From contig OX621171.1 of NCBI GenBank assembly GCA_951640195.1, positions 434,001 to 498,000 on the forward strand: a DNA stretch of 64,000 bases, in the 5' to 3' direction. The notes below the pieces were generated by a model. That model saw only the letters and a list, made by a program, of their open reading frames with translations. It searched no databases and had not been told where the DNA came from. The position numbers were made by a program, and so were the translations under genes. Shown in pieces: positions 33,954 to 45,369 of the stretch (positions within the stretch are counted from its first letter, which is position 1; every line of letters starts with the position of its first letter). Origin of the DNA: Porpolomopsis calyptriformis (lineage: Eukaryota; Basidiomycota; Agaricomycetes; Agaricales; Hygrophoraceae).

Positions 33954-36740
33954 TTAAGTCACTGTTTGAATTGAATCTTCGTAAGTCTTCACAATTTGCT
34001 TGGTATGTCATAAGACACTCAATCGTTCTTCCAAAGTGGCTTCTTCAATCGGATAACCTTTCCATTTGACCAAATACTTTCATCAGGGTTTAGCTCCAGA
34101 ATGTTGTAGAATGGATTCAACCTTGTATTCTTCCTCATTTTCAATTAAATCTGGGGGAGGTCAAGATGTATTAGTGACATCAGGGTGGAGTGACTTATCT
34201 TGGACGTTAGGTCTCAGGAGTGATACATGAAAGACTAGGTGGAGCTTCCAAGTTCCAGGGGTATTGGTAAGGTATGCAAGGTCTGGTATTTGCTTTAGGA
34301 TCTTGAATAGTCTAGTCCTTCAGTTATCTAGTTTCTTGGCGGGTTGAGTCATCTTGGTATTCTTTGTGTCTAACCAAACTAGGTCTCCAACTCTGAAGGG
34401 GGGAGAGAGTTTCCATTTTTGATCAGCATATTTCTTCATCGATTCTGCAGCATGTGATAGTGATTTGCCAGCATTTTTCTGGGCATACATGAGACATTCA
34501 TGGAAGGTGTTTGCTGTGGGGACATTACTCAGAGAATTGATAGTGATCAGTAAATGAGGGTGACAGCTATATTCTAAATAGAAGGGTGATTGTGAAGTAG
34601 CAGAGTGTTGTTGATTATTGTAAGTGAATTCAGTGGAAGCCAGCCATTCAGACCAGTCATCCTGCATGAAGTTAGTATAGAACCATAGGTAAACCTTGAG
34701 TTCTTGGTTCATTTGTTTGGTCTGGCTATCAGTTTTGGGATGATAAGGCAGTAGAGAGTCTAGAAATGGTTCCTAGAAGTTTGTTGAGGGCTTCTGTGAA
34801 TTTTGACGCAAATTGAACTCCATGATCAGAAATAATCTTCTTTGGATATCCATGGTGTTTCCAGATATGATTACGGAAGAGTCGGGTAATGCCTTCTGAT
34901 GAGAGATTGGAAGTTGTCAGAATAAAGTGGGCATATTTTATCAATCGATTGATGAATACCATCACAGCATCATATCCAAACAAGTCAGGTAATGAGATCG
35001 ACAGTTATCTCAGTCCATGGTTCGGTAGCAGGGGGTATAGGTTGTAAAAGTCCTGTCAGTTTTGAGGGGTAGTTTTTGTTTTGCTGACAAGCAGGGCAGG
35101 ACTGTACATAGTTGATAACGTCTTGAGAGACACTATCCCAAACAAAGTTTCAGAGCACCAGCTCCTTCGTCTTCTCAATGCCAGGGTGACCAGCATGGGG
35201 GTAGGTGTGGGACAGTTGTATTATGTCTGTGTGCAAAGATACTTCCTCCAGCACCACAATTCAACCTTTAACATTGCAAACCAACCTATTGGCTTGGTCC
35301 CAAAACAATGAGGCATCCTCAATTTTCTGTGAGATTTTGTCCGGTATCAGTAGCTTGAAGTGTAGTCTTGCGAAAAAGTCCAGTTTTGAAAGTTTGACAA
35401 TCAAATTGATCCAGTAGTCTTCTGTGATTAAAACTTCATTTTCCACCTCGCCTTTACCTTCGTTGAAATAGTCTGGATGCCTGGACAATCCATTGGCTTT
35501 GTTCTTTCTCCCTGGGATGTACTCAATTTTGTACTTGTATCTTGATAAAATTTCTGACCAATGAGCACATTGTGCAAACAACACACAAGTAATACTGAAA
35601 TATTTGAGAGCAAGACTGTCGGTACAGATTAAAAGGTTGTGTCTTGAGCCTTCCAAAAGATATTGCCATGTCTTGAGACAGTCCATTATAGCCAAAAGCT
35701 CAGTATCGTGAGTCGGATATTTCTTTTCAGCAGGGTTTAATGATCTTGAGTGAAAGCCTACAGGTTTCCATTCATTTCCATGCAGTTGAGACAATATACC
35801 TCCTAAGGCAAATCCAGAGGTGTCAGTCTCCAAGCAATATGGCAGGTCTTGATCTGGGACTTTGAGGACAGGGGCATTGGTGAGGGAGTGCTTCAAGTAA
35901 TCAAAGGCATGTTGTTATTCAGGGGTCTATTCCCATATGGAATCTTTGCGGAGTAACTGGTTAAGTGGTTGGGCAATCTTTGAAAAATCCTTGATATATT
36001 TTCTCCAGAAGTTCACGCTTCCAAGGAAGGATTGGAGTTGTTTAATGGTTCGAGGTTCAGGCCATTCAGCTATGGCTTTGACCTTCTTGGGATTAGTTCT
36101 GATATGACCCTTTGTTAAGGTCATTCCCAGATAGATTACTTCTTCCTTCTTGAATTGACATTTGATAGGTTTACAGGAGAGTTTGTACTTCTTCATGATC
36201 TCAAGGGTTTTGAATGTCCAGTAATGCAGTTCTTCTAGATCATCTCCACAGATGAGAATGTCATCGATATAGATAAAAATGCAACCTGATCTTAGCACTT
36301 CAGCAAATCATGTATCGATCATTCATTGGAATGTAGCTGGAGAATTTCGTAGACCAAAGAACATCACTCTTGGAATGAAGAGTCCCTTGATCATATTGAA
36401 AGCAGCTTTCCATTCATTGCCTTCTTTGATTCAAATATTGTTAAATCCCCATTGGATGTCCACAACCGTGAACAATGTGGCAGATTGCAACTTCAGTTGT
36501 TGAACAATTTGATGCAAGAGTGGCAGGGATAACAGTCAGGAACTGTAAAGTGATTCAAATCATAGTAATCTTTGATTAGTCTGTATACAGTGTCTTGTCC
36601 TTTTGCATTAATTTCTTCAGCTTTCTTTCCTAAGAAGAAGGGGGTGGCTTGAGGCGAACATCCCTTGAATATTCATCCAGTAGGCACATTTTCATCTAAA
36701 AACTTCACTCAGAATTCTTTCTCTTGAGGGGACATTGGAT
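33954..36740 (-). pseudogene. Element B Pol (RT, RNase H, integrase, chromodomain)
   Basis: RT is at 36740-35930 (FIYIDDILICGDD with YIDD intact), RNase H at 35896-35430 (YCLETDTSGFALGGILSQ, TDSLALKYFS) and integrase at 35290-34320 (IISDHGVQFASKF, then an ERTNQEL-type region read as MNQELKVY), with the chromodomain at about 34150-33954 ending TVT and a TAA. Many frames are broken. Protease is absent because of the deletion at its upstream border. Confidence 0.85.
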
Positions 36741-36741
36741 A

Positions 36742-38376
36742 ACCCTTTTCGATAGCACCAAGAATTCGAAATAAATTGCATAGGGTAATAGTACATTGAG
36801 TAGTATGGTCAATAACATTGGGCAAATCATCTGAACCTTTCAAAAACCCTGGGACTTCAGGTCCATTGCCAGCCTCTTCTTTCAATCATCTGACCAATTG
36901 CATATACCACATTTCACCATATCCGATAGAGTCTCACTCATTGCTAGTGTAGTGGGCGAGTTGATGTTCTCCATGTTAGGCTCAGCAGTAATGACACATA
37001 CATCATGGCCTTGTCCTTGTCCTTGTCCTCAGTAGCCTCCTCTGCCTCAATAATATCCTCCTCAATGTGAGGAAGAGGTATTGGGTAAATTCTTCGCATC
37101 ACCAGTAACATGGTTTGGGCAGGCATTCACAAAGTGCCCTGGTTGGCTGCAGGAATAGCAATTTCCCTATGGGATCGTAAGTGCAGAAGAGGAAGACTCT
37201 TCTCTTTTGACTGTGGGGGCTGCTGACATTTGGTGGGTGACCATTGCAGCCACAGACAATCCTCAGGTAGGAAAGGGGTTGGGATGTAGAGGACTGTTTC
37301 TGCTAGGCAAGAATATCCTTTTGATGTTGGTAATATGTCATTGCATCTTTCCATTCTTAGAGGGTGGTGGAAATAGCAGGGAGTTGGTAAATAAATTCTA
37401 TGAACTCACTGTCAAGTCCAGCTTAGTAAAGATTGATGAGGGCAGCATCATTAAAACCAGTATTAACCTGTAAAGTGCCAAAGTGCAGGCTATAATCTTC
37501 AATCTTCAATCTTCCCTGTCTGAGGTTCTTGATGTTATTACAAGCACGAGACTGTGTGTTGATTCCTTTGAACGTAGATTGGAATCGAGCTACAAATGTG
37601 GCCCAGGTAGCAGTCAGGCCAGTCCAGTTGACAGCTCTCATATCATTGGTCTCCTCTTCAGCCCAGGTTTGGGCCATGGTCCCTTTCATGAAAGAAAGGG
37701 TGAAGGGAATCTTTTGTTCATCGCGGTATGGTTTTCCCATGAAATATAACTCGCAGCTGTTAATAAATTTGTCAACATCCTGCTGTCAACCAGTAAACTC
37801 ATCTGGTTTGGCCATCTTAATCTCAATGGTGGGAGTGGCAGGAGGTTGTGGTTGAGGTTGGGGTTGGGGCTGAGGCTGAGCTTGGGTGGTAAGTTGTTGA
37901 TTGAGATTATGAATCTCCATTGCCTGTTGCATGTTGAAAGCTTGGAGAGCAGCTACTTCTCTCTGCAAGTCATTCATGATTGCGAGGATTTCATTGACAT
38001 TAGGAACAGGGGGATTAGTGCGAGAACCCATTAGTGGTGGTGAAGGTGTTGTTAAAGGTGAAGAAGGTTGAGTAGGTTGTTGGAACAGGAAGGGTTGATA
38101 CCTGATAGTAGGGGGAGTGATAGGATGTTGTGACTGGGTGGCGGCGAGTAATCGAGTTGTTTCACTTTGAGTTCCTCCTAAAATGTGTGAGGTACTTAGT
38201 AGAGGGGCAGCTTGACTAGCTTCCTCTGTTGGATCTGGGAAGAGCTGGGTTTGTGAGTAAAGTGATTGAGAGAGAGGATTTCATTCAGAAGAATCATAGA
38301 GATCTTCTTTGTTGTCCAGTGTGAAAGCAAGGGTGGATCAAGTAGAGAGGAGAGAGCAAGAAGGAAGTCTGATTCT
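36742..38376 (-). pseudogene. Element B Gag
   Basis: From MGSRTNPPVP at 38031 (coding continues upstream into the leader) come a coiled coil (IMNDLQREVAALQAFNMQQ), a QPQ-rich stretch, the MAKPDEFTG capsid start, the capsid (37740-37423) and an intact CCHC zinc knuckle CYSCSQPGHFVNAC near 37130. The gag end reads CAGGGTTTTTGA, matching the slippery site of A. Confidence 0.85.
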
Positions 38377-38787
38377 TGTTATAAACTGGTTGCTGTCAAG
38401 ATGGTTTTACTTCTGGGTGCTCTGTCCAAGACGATGATGATGGTCTCAAGTCCTAGTTATTGGGGTGTCTAACAAGGAATCAGATTTAAGGTCTGAGTAT
38501 GACTAACTGGGTGTTTATATACTGACTACACTACTGCAGATGAGTTAGTGTTACAATGAGGAATACATGTGGTAAGTAAAAGATAAGCATGATAACAATG
38601 TGGAGCATGTAAAAGGATGAAACATAAGTAGTCAGAAATGAAATATATCCTACTTTAGGTAAATGAAAAAGATAAGACTATAGGGAATCTCATAGTGCGA
38701 TCATGGGAAATCCCAAGCAAGATAAGACATGTCTGACTAACTATAATGACAAACATAGAGAGAGAAGGAAAAATTACATCCATGACA
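38377..38787 (-). repeat. Element B 5' LTR
   Basis: 411 bp, TGTTATAAAC...CATGACA. AAGTCTGATTC just outside it pairs with an LTR copy, as in A and C. Confidence 0.92.
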
Positions 38788-38844
38788 CCATATTGCTTAG
38801 AGACTGATGCCTCTGGATTTGCCTTGGGAGGTATACTGTCTCAG

Positions 38845-39056
38845 TGTAACAGTTATTACTTTTATAGTATGTACATTAGGGATGTAGTCCTTATGTATTA
38901 GTGTTTGTACCAGAGAGCAGTATATAGGCAGTATTTACCCTTATTTAGGTAGTTCTTTTTATATCTTGCCACTGCTCGTACCAGGGTTACACATATCCAA
39001 TAGATATTGGTTGTATCCAGCTGGTTGTGAGTACTGCAAGATCAAGAACTCTTACA
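38845..39056. mobile_element. Solo LTR L (212 bp) in element C
   Basis: TGTAACAG...TCTTACA flanked by CTCAG on both sides (38840-38844 and 39057-39061). Removing it rejoins GGILSQ to LHGNNWKPVG of RNase H. The family has no other copy here; the strand is undetermined. Confidence 0.88.
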
Positions 39057-39154
39057 CTCAGCTACATGGAAACAACTGGAAACCTGTAGGCTTTCACTCT
39101 AGATCATTAACCCCTGTTGAAAGGAAGTATCTGACTCACAATGCTGAGCTTTTA

Positions 39155-39282
39155 GGGCCTGATCTGCTGCATCGGGATGAACCTGATTCCCCACCAAAAT
39201 GTGTTCTCACAGTGTCATTCCATCTGGTTGAGCTTAAATTTGGTAGAGAAACAACTACATATCGGTGCAACAGATTGGGCCC
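39155..39282. mobile_element. 128-bp MITE, PIF/Harbinger-like
   Basis: Imperfect terminal inverted repeats start GGGCC (left GGGCCTGATCTGCTGCATCG, right reverse complement GGGCCCAATCTGTTGCACCG, differing only by transitions) and TTA flanks both ends (39152-39154 and 39283-39285). Removing it restores ELLAIID in the RNase H frame of C. A TTA duplication with GGGCC-type ends suits PIF/Harbinger; classification is inferred. Confidence 0.85.
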
Positions 39283-40839
39283 TTAGCTATAATAGACTAT
39301 CTCAAGACATGGCGACATCTTTTAGAAGGTTCCATACTAATAGTCTTACCCTCAAATATTTCAGTATCACTCATGTATTATTTGGATGATATGCTTATTG
39401 GTAAGAGATTCTATCAAGATATGAATACAAAATCAAGTACATCCTAGGGAGAAAGAACAAGGCTGATGGTTTATCCAGACATCTGGACTATTTCAATAAA
39501 GGTAAAAGTGAGGTGGAAAATGAAGTTTCAATTGCAGAAGACCATTGGATCAATTTGATTATCAAACTTTCAAAACTAGACTTTTTCACAAGACTACACC
39601 TCAAGCTACCAATACTGGACAAGATCTCACAAAAAATAGAGGATGCCTCATTGTTTTGGGACCAAGCCGATGGGTTAGTTCATGATGTTGAAGGTCGGAT
39701 TGTGGTGCTGGAGGAAGTATCTTTACACACAGACATAATATGACTGTCCCATGCCTACCCCCATGCTGGACACCCTAGCATTGAGAAGACAAAGGAGCTA
39801 GTGCTCCAAAACTTTGTTTAGGAAGGCATCTCTCAAGACATTATCAACTACATACAGTCCTACCCTGCTTGTCAACAGAACAAGACCTACCCCTCAAAGC
39901 TGACAGGACTTCTACAACTAATACCCCCTGCTACTGAACCATGGACTGAGATAACCATCAATCTCATCATTCAATTGCATAACTTGCTTGGATACAATGC
40001 CATGATGGTAGTCATTGATCGATTTACAAAATGTGCCCATTTTATTCCAATGACTTCTAATCTCTCATCAGAAGGTGCTACCTAACTCTTCTGTGATCAC
40101 ATCTGGAAACACCATGAATGGCTAAAGAAGATTATTTCTGATTGTGGAGTTCAATTTCTATTGAAATTCATGGAAGCCCTCAACAAACTCCTAGGAACCA
40201 TTTCTGGACTCTCTACTGCTTATCATCCTGAAACAGATGGTTAGACTGAAGGAACAAATCAAGAACTTGAGGTCTACCTACAATTCTATACTAACTTTAT
40301 GCAGGACGACTGGTCTGAATGGCTAGCTTCCACCAAATTCACTTATAACAACTGACAATACTCTGCCACTTCACAATCACCCTTCTATCTAGAATATGGC
40401 CATCACCCTCATTTACTGATCACTATCAATTCCCTGAGTAATGTCCCTACAGCCAACACCTTCCATGAATGTCTCATGCATGCTCAGAAGAATGCTGGCA
40501 AATTATTATCACATGCTGCAGAATCGATGAAGAAGTATGCCAATCAAAAATGGAAACTCTCTCCCTCCTTCAAAGTTAGAGACCTGGTTTGGTTAGATAC
40601 CAAGAACATCAAGATGACTCAACCCACTAAGAAGCTGGATAACCAAAGAACTAGACCATTCAAGATCCTGAAACAAGTGTCAGATCTTGCATATCTTATT
40701 GATATTCCCAGAACTTGGAAGCTCCACCTAGTTTTTCACATATCACTCCTAAGACCCAATGTTGAAGATAAGTCACTCCACCCTGATGTTACTGATACAT
40801 CTCGACCTCCCCCAGATCTAATTGAGAATGAAGAAGAAT

Positions 40840-41012
40840 ACAAGGTTGAATCCATTGTACAACACTCCGGAGCTAGATGCTGACAAAAATATTTAGGCAA
40901 ATGGAAAGGCTATCTGATCAAAGAAGCTATTTGGGAAGAACAATCAAATGTCTTACAATATGCCAAGGAAATTGTGAAGACTTACAAAGACTCAATTCAA
41001 ATAGTGACTTAA
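40840..41012 (+). pseudogene. Element C chromodomain
   Basis: EEYKVESIVQHSGARC, then a TGA (40880-40882) and QKYLGKWKGYLIKEAIWEEQSNVL ended by TAA at about 41012. The TGA replaces an Arg. Confidence 0.75.
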
Positions 41013-41169
41013 CTTATTTGTTATTATTCTAGCTATCCATTTTGTGATTCTATTCTTAGATCTGAGTGACACTTATAAACTCAGAGTTATTAATATGACT
41101 CCATCCAATCTTTCCCCACTTTTGATAACAAGACCACTAAGCCAAAATGTCGCAGAATTATTATTCAAA

Positions 41170-41796
41170 ATGCCCACCACTCATACCCCCAAACCTGAAC
41201 GCCAAGTTGCTATCTGCTATTAAGGATGAATCCCTTCTCCTTATGCCTATTCCCCTACCCCCAGTCCCTCCACTACTACTACTGTCCCTATCTCCAGGCA
41301 ATTATGCTGACAACCTTGTACCACTGCTGCCAACTTTCTCAGAAATGAATCAACTCCCCCCCCCAAAGATCCCAATGTTACCATCACCTACCTAAATGTC
41401 AATAATGAAAGCATCAGACAATGGAACTGTGAACTACAAGCAGAGTTGAAAGCAATGGAGAAATGTATTATATTTTAGAAGGACAGTTATGACATGCTCA
41501 AGCGCAAACTCTAGATGCTTGAGCAAGAAAAGAAATGAAACTGGATCAATTGCAGAAATGTCACCACCCATGCCCTCATTTCCCAAATCCTGGAAGACTG
41601 TCAAGCCATTGAGGGCTTGACATGACAAGACTTCATGACAAGGGAGACTCTCATCAAGTACAGGAGTTTGGTTGAGAACCCTATCAATCTCAATTTAGAG
41701 TACCTGGATGATGACAACATCACAGCTGCCACCACCCCCACCCAGCTGACTTCAGAAGTCAATCCCATTGCTCCCCTCTCAGTGGTTGAAGAGGCC
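41170..41796 (+). pseudogene. Element C third ORF, truncated
   Basis: From MPTTHTPKPERQ at 41170 (Pro-rich), helical part ELQAELKAMEKC near 41440, EQEKK then TGA (41536-41538), continuing in frame to SVVEEAC at 41796, where the D-family LTR begins. It shares the TGA position with A and B. Confidence 0.7.
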
Positions 41797-42430
41797 TGTT
41801 AGGTCTGAAGTTTCAGAGTTGATATCGGAGATTGGAGATGTGTAAACATAGGACTTAGTTGATATTCTGTCTACAGATACAGGAAAAAATGCGGTACTTA
41901 TATACCTACTAGATAATTATATCTAAGACATAGTGATAACAGAGTATGTTATAAAGAAAAGACATGTGAAAAGTCTGGAGTGTTTGGAGTTGTCAGAGTT
42001 GTCAGAACTAGGATGTAATAATATCTCCCTCTTAAGGGAAAGCCCTTGAGACTGCATACTGGACTTGACCATAATTGGTAATAACCAAGAAACTGGAGTT
42101 TAGGAATGTGGTAGATTTCGGAGAATCATTGGAGTTTGAAATTGGAACATATATAATAGCATCTAGTTGATCACTCTTCTTTATTAACAATGCCCACTCA
42201 CAAAGAAATCCAAGCCCAACTTGTGTAGCTGCAAGTACAGCTTGAAGAAGAAGAATGATGAGAGCGCAAGGAAGTGGAGAAATGAGCAGAGGAATTCTGG
42301 AGGGTGGAGGAAGAGTGACAGTTTGCAGAGGAGTGATGGGCAGCCAGAAAGGCAGCTAAGGCTGCAAAAAAAAGAGGCAGCAAGGAGGGTGAAGAAGACA
42401 GCTTGAGCAATGGAGCAGATGGCAGTGTTG
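41797..42430 (-). mobile_element. D-family fragment at 41.8 kb: 3' LTR and end of internal region
   Basis: The LTR (41797-42020, 224 bp) is shorter than that of D by about 33 bp but is clearly homologous. It is followed by D internal sequence in inverted orientation, with the antisense gene's TATA box (about 42149) and the first-exon start (ATGCCCACTC at 42190). It ends near 42430. Confidence 0.85.
42190..42430 (+). pseudogene. Remnant of the D-family antisense gene
   Basis: Starts MPTHKEIQAQLV and runs as a coiled coil with stops; it corresponds to exon 1 of the antisense gene in D. Truncated near 42430. Confidence 0.7.
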
Positions 42431-42559
42431 TGCTGGTTATCAACTGAGAGTCATGGTTACCAACTGTAAAACATGAGAAAGTTACCAACAGTTGCCAATA
42501 GTCAAATGTTTATGACTTTGGTATAGTTTTGGGGTCTCCCTACCACCCACTGGATGTGA

Positions 42560-43280
42560 GGTAGATGAGCAGCATTTGCTGGCTACAAAGACTAGGTGAG
42601 TACTGGCCACCCATTCACACTTATATCAGTGAACAGCCTCACAGTTGTTTACTACTCACAGGGCTGATATGATGAGGCTAAAGCCCTCTACAAGTGGGCA
42701 TTGGCTGGCTCCGAGACTATCTGGGTGCTGACCACCCATCCACCCTTATGTCAGTTTGCAACCTCGCAGGTGTTTACTACTCACAAGGACTATACGATGA
42801 GGCCGAAGCCCTCTACAAGTGGGCATTGGCTAGCTCCAAGACCATCTGGGTGCTAACCACCTATCTACCCTTATGTTGGTTTGCAACCTTGCAGGTGTTT
42901 ACCACTCTCAAGGATGATATGACGAGGATGAAGCCCTCCATAAGTGGGCTGGGTGCTGACTGCCTATCCACTCTTACATCAGTTTGCAACCTTGTAGGTG
43001 TTTACCACTTACAAAGATAATATGACCAGGCTGAAGCCCTCTATAAGTGGGCATTGGCTGGCTCTGAGACCATCTAGGTGCTAACTGCCCATCTACCCTT
43101 ACATTGGTTTGCAACCTTGCAGGCGTTTACCACTCACAAGGACTATATGATGAGGCTGAGACCCTCTCTGCACAGGCATTAGTTGGCTGTGATGCCATCT
43201 AGGTGCTGACCACCCATCCACATTTACGTCAGTTCACAACCTTGCAGGTGCTTGCTGGTTACAAGGACAATACAATGAGG
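42560..43280 (+). pseudogene. TPR-repeat gene remnant (tandem 42-residue repeats)
   Basis: About six 126-bp tandem repeats encode a 42-residue TPR of kinesin-light-chain type: LGADHPSTLMSVCNLAGVY, YYSQGLYDEAEALYKWALA. The frame is best near 42694-43020; elsewhere stops and frame shifts break it, and one repeat is internally shortened near 42945. Such repeats form the C-terminal sensor of many fungal NLR-like (NB-ARC/NACHT-TPR) proteins, but no nucleotide-binding domain is present here, so that identity is an inference. Confidence 0.75.
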
Positions 43281-43454
43281 CTAAGTTATGCAAGTTTACA
43301 CAAGTATGTATATAACACATTTATTTAACCGAGCAGAAGCCTTACATGCTTCACCCAGGTTGTGCAGTTGATTATTAGCCTGGGAAAAGGGTTGTTGGAA
43401 GCTTAGCTTGAGTACTTAAGTGGCATTCTACATCAGCTACTACATATCCAATAT

Positions 43455-45062
43455 GCCTCCCTCCACAAAATGTGGCTAGTGGAGAGCCTTTTTTCATGAC
43501 CATCCAGGGTATACAACTAAGACCCCAGACTCTACAGATAGCAGCAGTAAAGCAAAGGTATGGTGTATGCAATGTTTCGAGGCATGAATTGCAAAGGAAA
43601 TTGCCCCCAATAATGGGACAGTTGCTACAGGCACCTGGGAGTCTGTGCATTCAAGAGATATAATAGAAAGCATGGGTATGTTTCTACTACTGTAAATATG
43701 ACCAGTTTTCTGATGAGTCTTACAACAGTGTGGGCACAAGGCCAGGGTGATCCTGCCTAAGGCTGGCTTATTTCACACACAACAACTCTCACCTGTCATC
43801 TCTGCAACTGTGAGCTTCAGCCATATGGTATCCAAGCCAGAGCAGCTGCTGAGGGCAGTGCAGCAAGCCCAAGCTGCACATGGCCAAAGGCAGTAACTAC
43901 CCACCCTGTACCCTGGCCTTTAGCTACTTTTGCCTCGTGACCCATCTCTGGGGATTTCAGTTTTGCATCAGCCCAATCTACTGATGCATTCTCCACCCAA
44001 CATTCACCCGCACCCAGATTTTCAGTACCATTGTCTCATGCTCCTAGTCCAACTCCATCAAATACTACCAACTGCTCCTAGCTATCAAAATGTACTCATC
44101 TCTCCTGATCTCAGTCTTGTCCCTCAATTTTTGTAGATACTGAGGTAGTGTGGTCGAAAGGGGAGTAAGCTCTATTAGAGACCTCTCTTGCTCATCTTAC
44201 AGCCAGTGCTGGCTTCCCTCTATGATGGGTTGAGAACCCAGAATGGCTGGCTTTCTGCGAACACTGGATACCAAATGTGAAATGTCCATCATGCAAGGTT
44301 CTGACTCAACAGTTGCTTCCTGCAACACTGAAAGCTTTCAAGGAGGATGCCAAGGAGCAAGCTCATGGTTTCAAGGCCACAGTTTCATGTGATGGATGGA
44401 TAGGTGGTAATCACTACCATTTTATTGTGTTCATAGTATCATGTAATGGCCAGGTCTGTTTTATTCCAACCTATGTACTCCTTCCGAAACTAATCAAAGG
44501 CTGGTCTTGAAAGACACATACAGTCTGAGTATACGATGCTTCAGCAGAGAGGAAGACTACTAACAATCTCTTTCAGCACACACTTGAAGTGCTCAATGAA
44601 CTGGAAGGAAACTGGGGTGTTACTGTCATTGCATTCATGTCTGATGCTTCAGGCAAGTCACTTAAAGCCCACAAGATGGTGAAGGCGAAGTTTCCACATA
44701 TTGTCACACCTGACTGCTATGCCTATCAGGTACAGTAGTCTTTGTTGTGCTGTGTAAATCAGTATTAAAGCTTAATATGTAGATTATAATAATCTCATTG
44801 TTGGAGACTTCTTGAAGAGTGCTGCATCATTCCTACAGCATGCAAACCAAGTAAGCAAACTGATTGGTTGGCTTCAGAGCAAGATCTATGTCCTTGCACT
44901 TCTATGTGAAGTCCAGTTGACCAATTCTTTAATAGTCTTAGCAGTTATTTGTGCTGTTCTTACCTGCTAGACTGCCCATTATCTTGCATACTGTCGTCTC
45001 CTTGATATCTGACTTTCTTTGCAGATACTTGTTGAAAATGATGAAAAGCTCCCTCTCTCAAT
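43455..45062 (+). pseudogene. hAT-type transposase, decayed
   Basis: The BED-type finger region (MPPSTKCG..WRAFF, KVWCMQCFEA, VSKPEQLLRAVQQAQ) spans 43455-43880. A Pro-rich linker follows, then catalytic-domain pieces: AHGFKATVSCDGWIGGNHYHF (44360-44430, with the DGW motif), VIAFMSDASGKS (44620-44660), FPHIVTPDCYAYQ (44690-44730, then a GT intron), DFLKSAASFLQHANQVSKLIGWLQS (44800-44880) and ILVENDEKLPLSIV (45025-45065). It is cut at 45063 by an E-type LTR. Terminal inverted repeats were not found. Confidence 0.7.
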
Positions 45063-45369
45063 TGTCACAACTGTAGTTGCAAGTCTTTTCATTGATCACA
45101 AGGCAGGCCTTGGAGCTTAATAGGTCTAAGAGGATATAGAAAAAGGTTCTGACAGGAACGTCTTCATAAAGGGTAATGATTCCTTCCATGTTAAGTTTGA
45201 CTTCTACAAAGAAGTTCTGTTGTGGGTTGAATCCATTGCGTGCCTCTGCTGAGAGTTTAGGGAATATAGGCATGAACAGTCAGCTCAATAGTTGTGAGTT
45301 TATGTTTCTCTTTTCTTGTTCTGATGGAAAAGAAGTCTGATGATTCTGATTGCATTCGTGCTACTACAA
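45063..45369 (-). mobile_element. E3: truncated E-type LTR
   Basis: Starts TGTCACAAC as E1 and matches it to GCTACTACAA (45369), then diverges, so only the U5/R end survives. The gag start frame (ATG at 45273) is open to the border. It interrupts the hAT gene. Confidence 0.85.

Larger units (their letters stand above)
32636..38787 (-). mobile_element. Element B: Ty3/gypsy copy nested in C
   Basis: LTRs 32636-33023 (388 bp, 3' LTR) and 38377-38787 (411 bp, 5' LTR; the shorter one lacks about 23 bp) with target duplications CCATA (32631-32635 and 38788-38792). The interior in minus order has gag, RT, RNase H, integrase, chromodomain and third ORF. The protease is deleted: the reading jumps near 36741 from the start of the protease domain straight to MSPQEKEF before RT. 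Removing B restores the LPYCLETDASGFALGG stretch of the RNase H of C. Confidence 0.95.
38788..40890 (+). pseudogene. Element C RNase H and integrase
   Basis: RNase H resumes after B (CCATATTGCTTAGAG), is split by L and by the MITE, then continues (LAIIDYLKTWRHLLEG). The integrase has ASLFWDQADGLVHDVEG, the H-x6-H zinc part near 39750, CPACQQNK as PACQQNK, DCGVQF near 40140 and an ELEVYLQFYTNFMQDDWSEW stretch around 40265-40320. The C-terminal part, 40476-40883, is open. Confidence 0.82.
28693..41796 (+). mobile_element. Element C: old nested Ty3/gypsy retrotransposon (A/B/C family)
   Basis: 5' LTR (28693-29104), gag, protease, RT, RNase H, integrase, chromodomain and third ORF are in order on the plus strand. 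It ends at 41796 where a D-family LTR begins; the 3' LTR is lost. Insertions inside it: J1 (30255-30615), B (32636-38787), L (38845-39056) and a MITE (39155-39282). Stops are frequent. It is the oldest layer here, being the host of all four. Confidence 0.92.

Noticed and set aside
42560..43280. CRISPR-like or satellite array
   Set aside because: The 126-bp period is a multiple of three and encodes a recognisable 42-residue TPR; there are no spacers.
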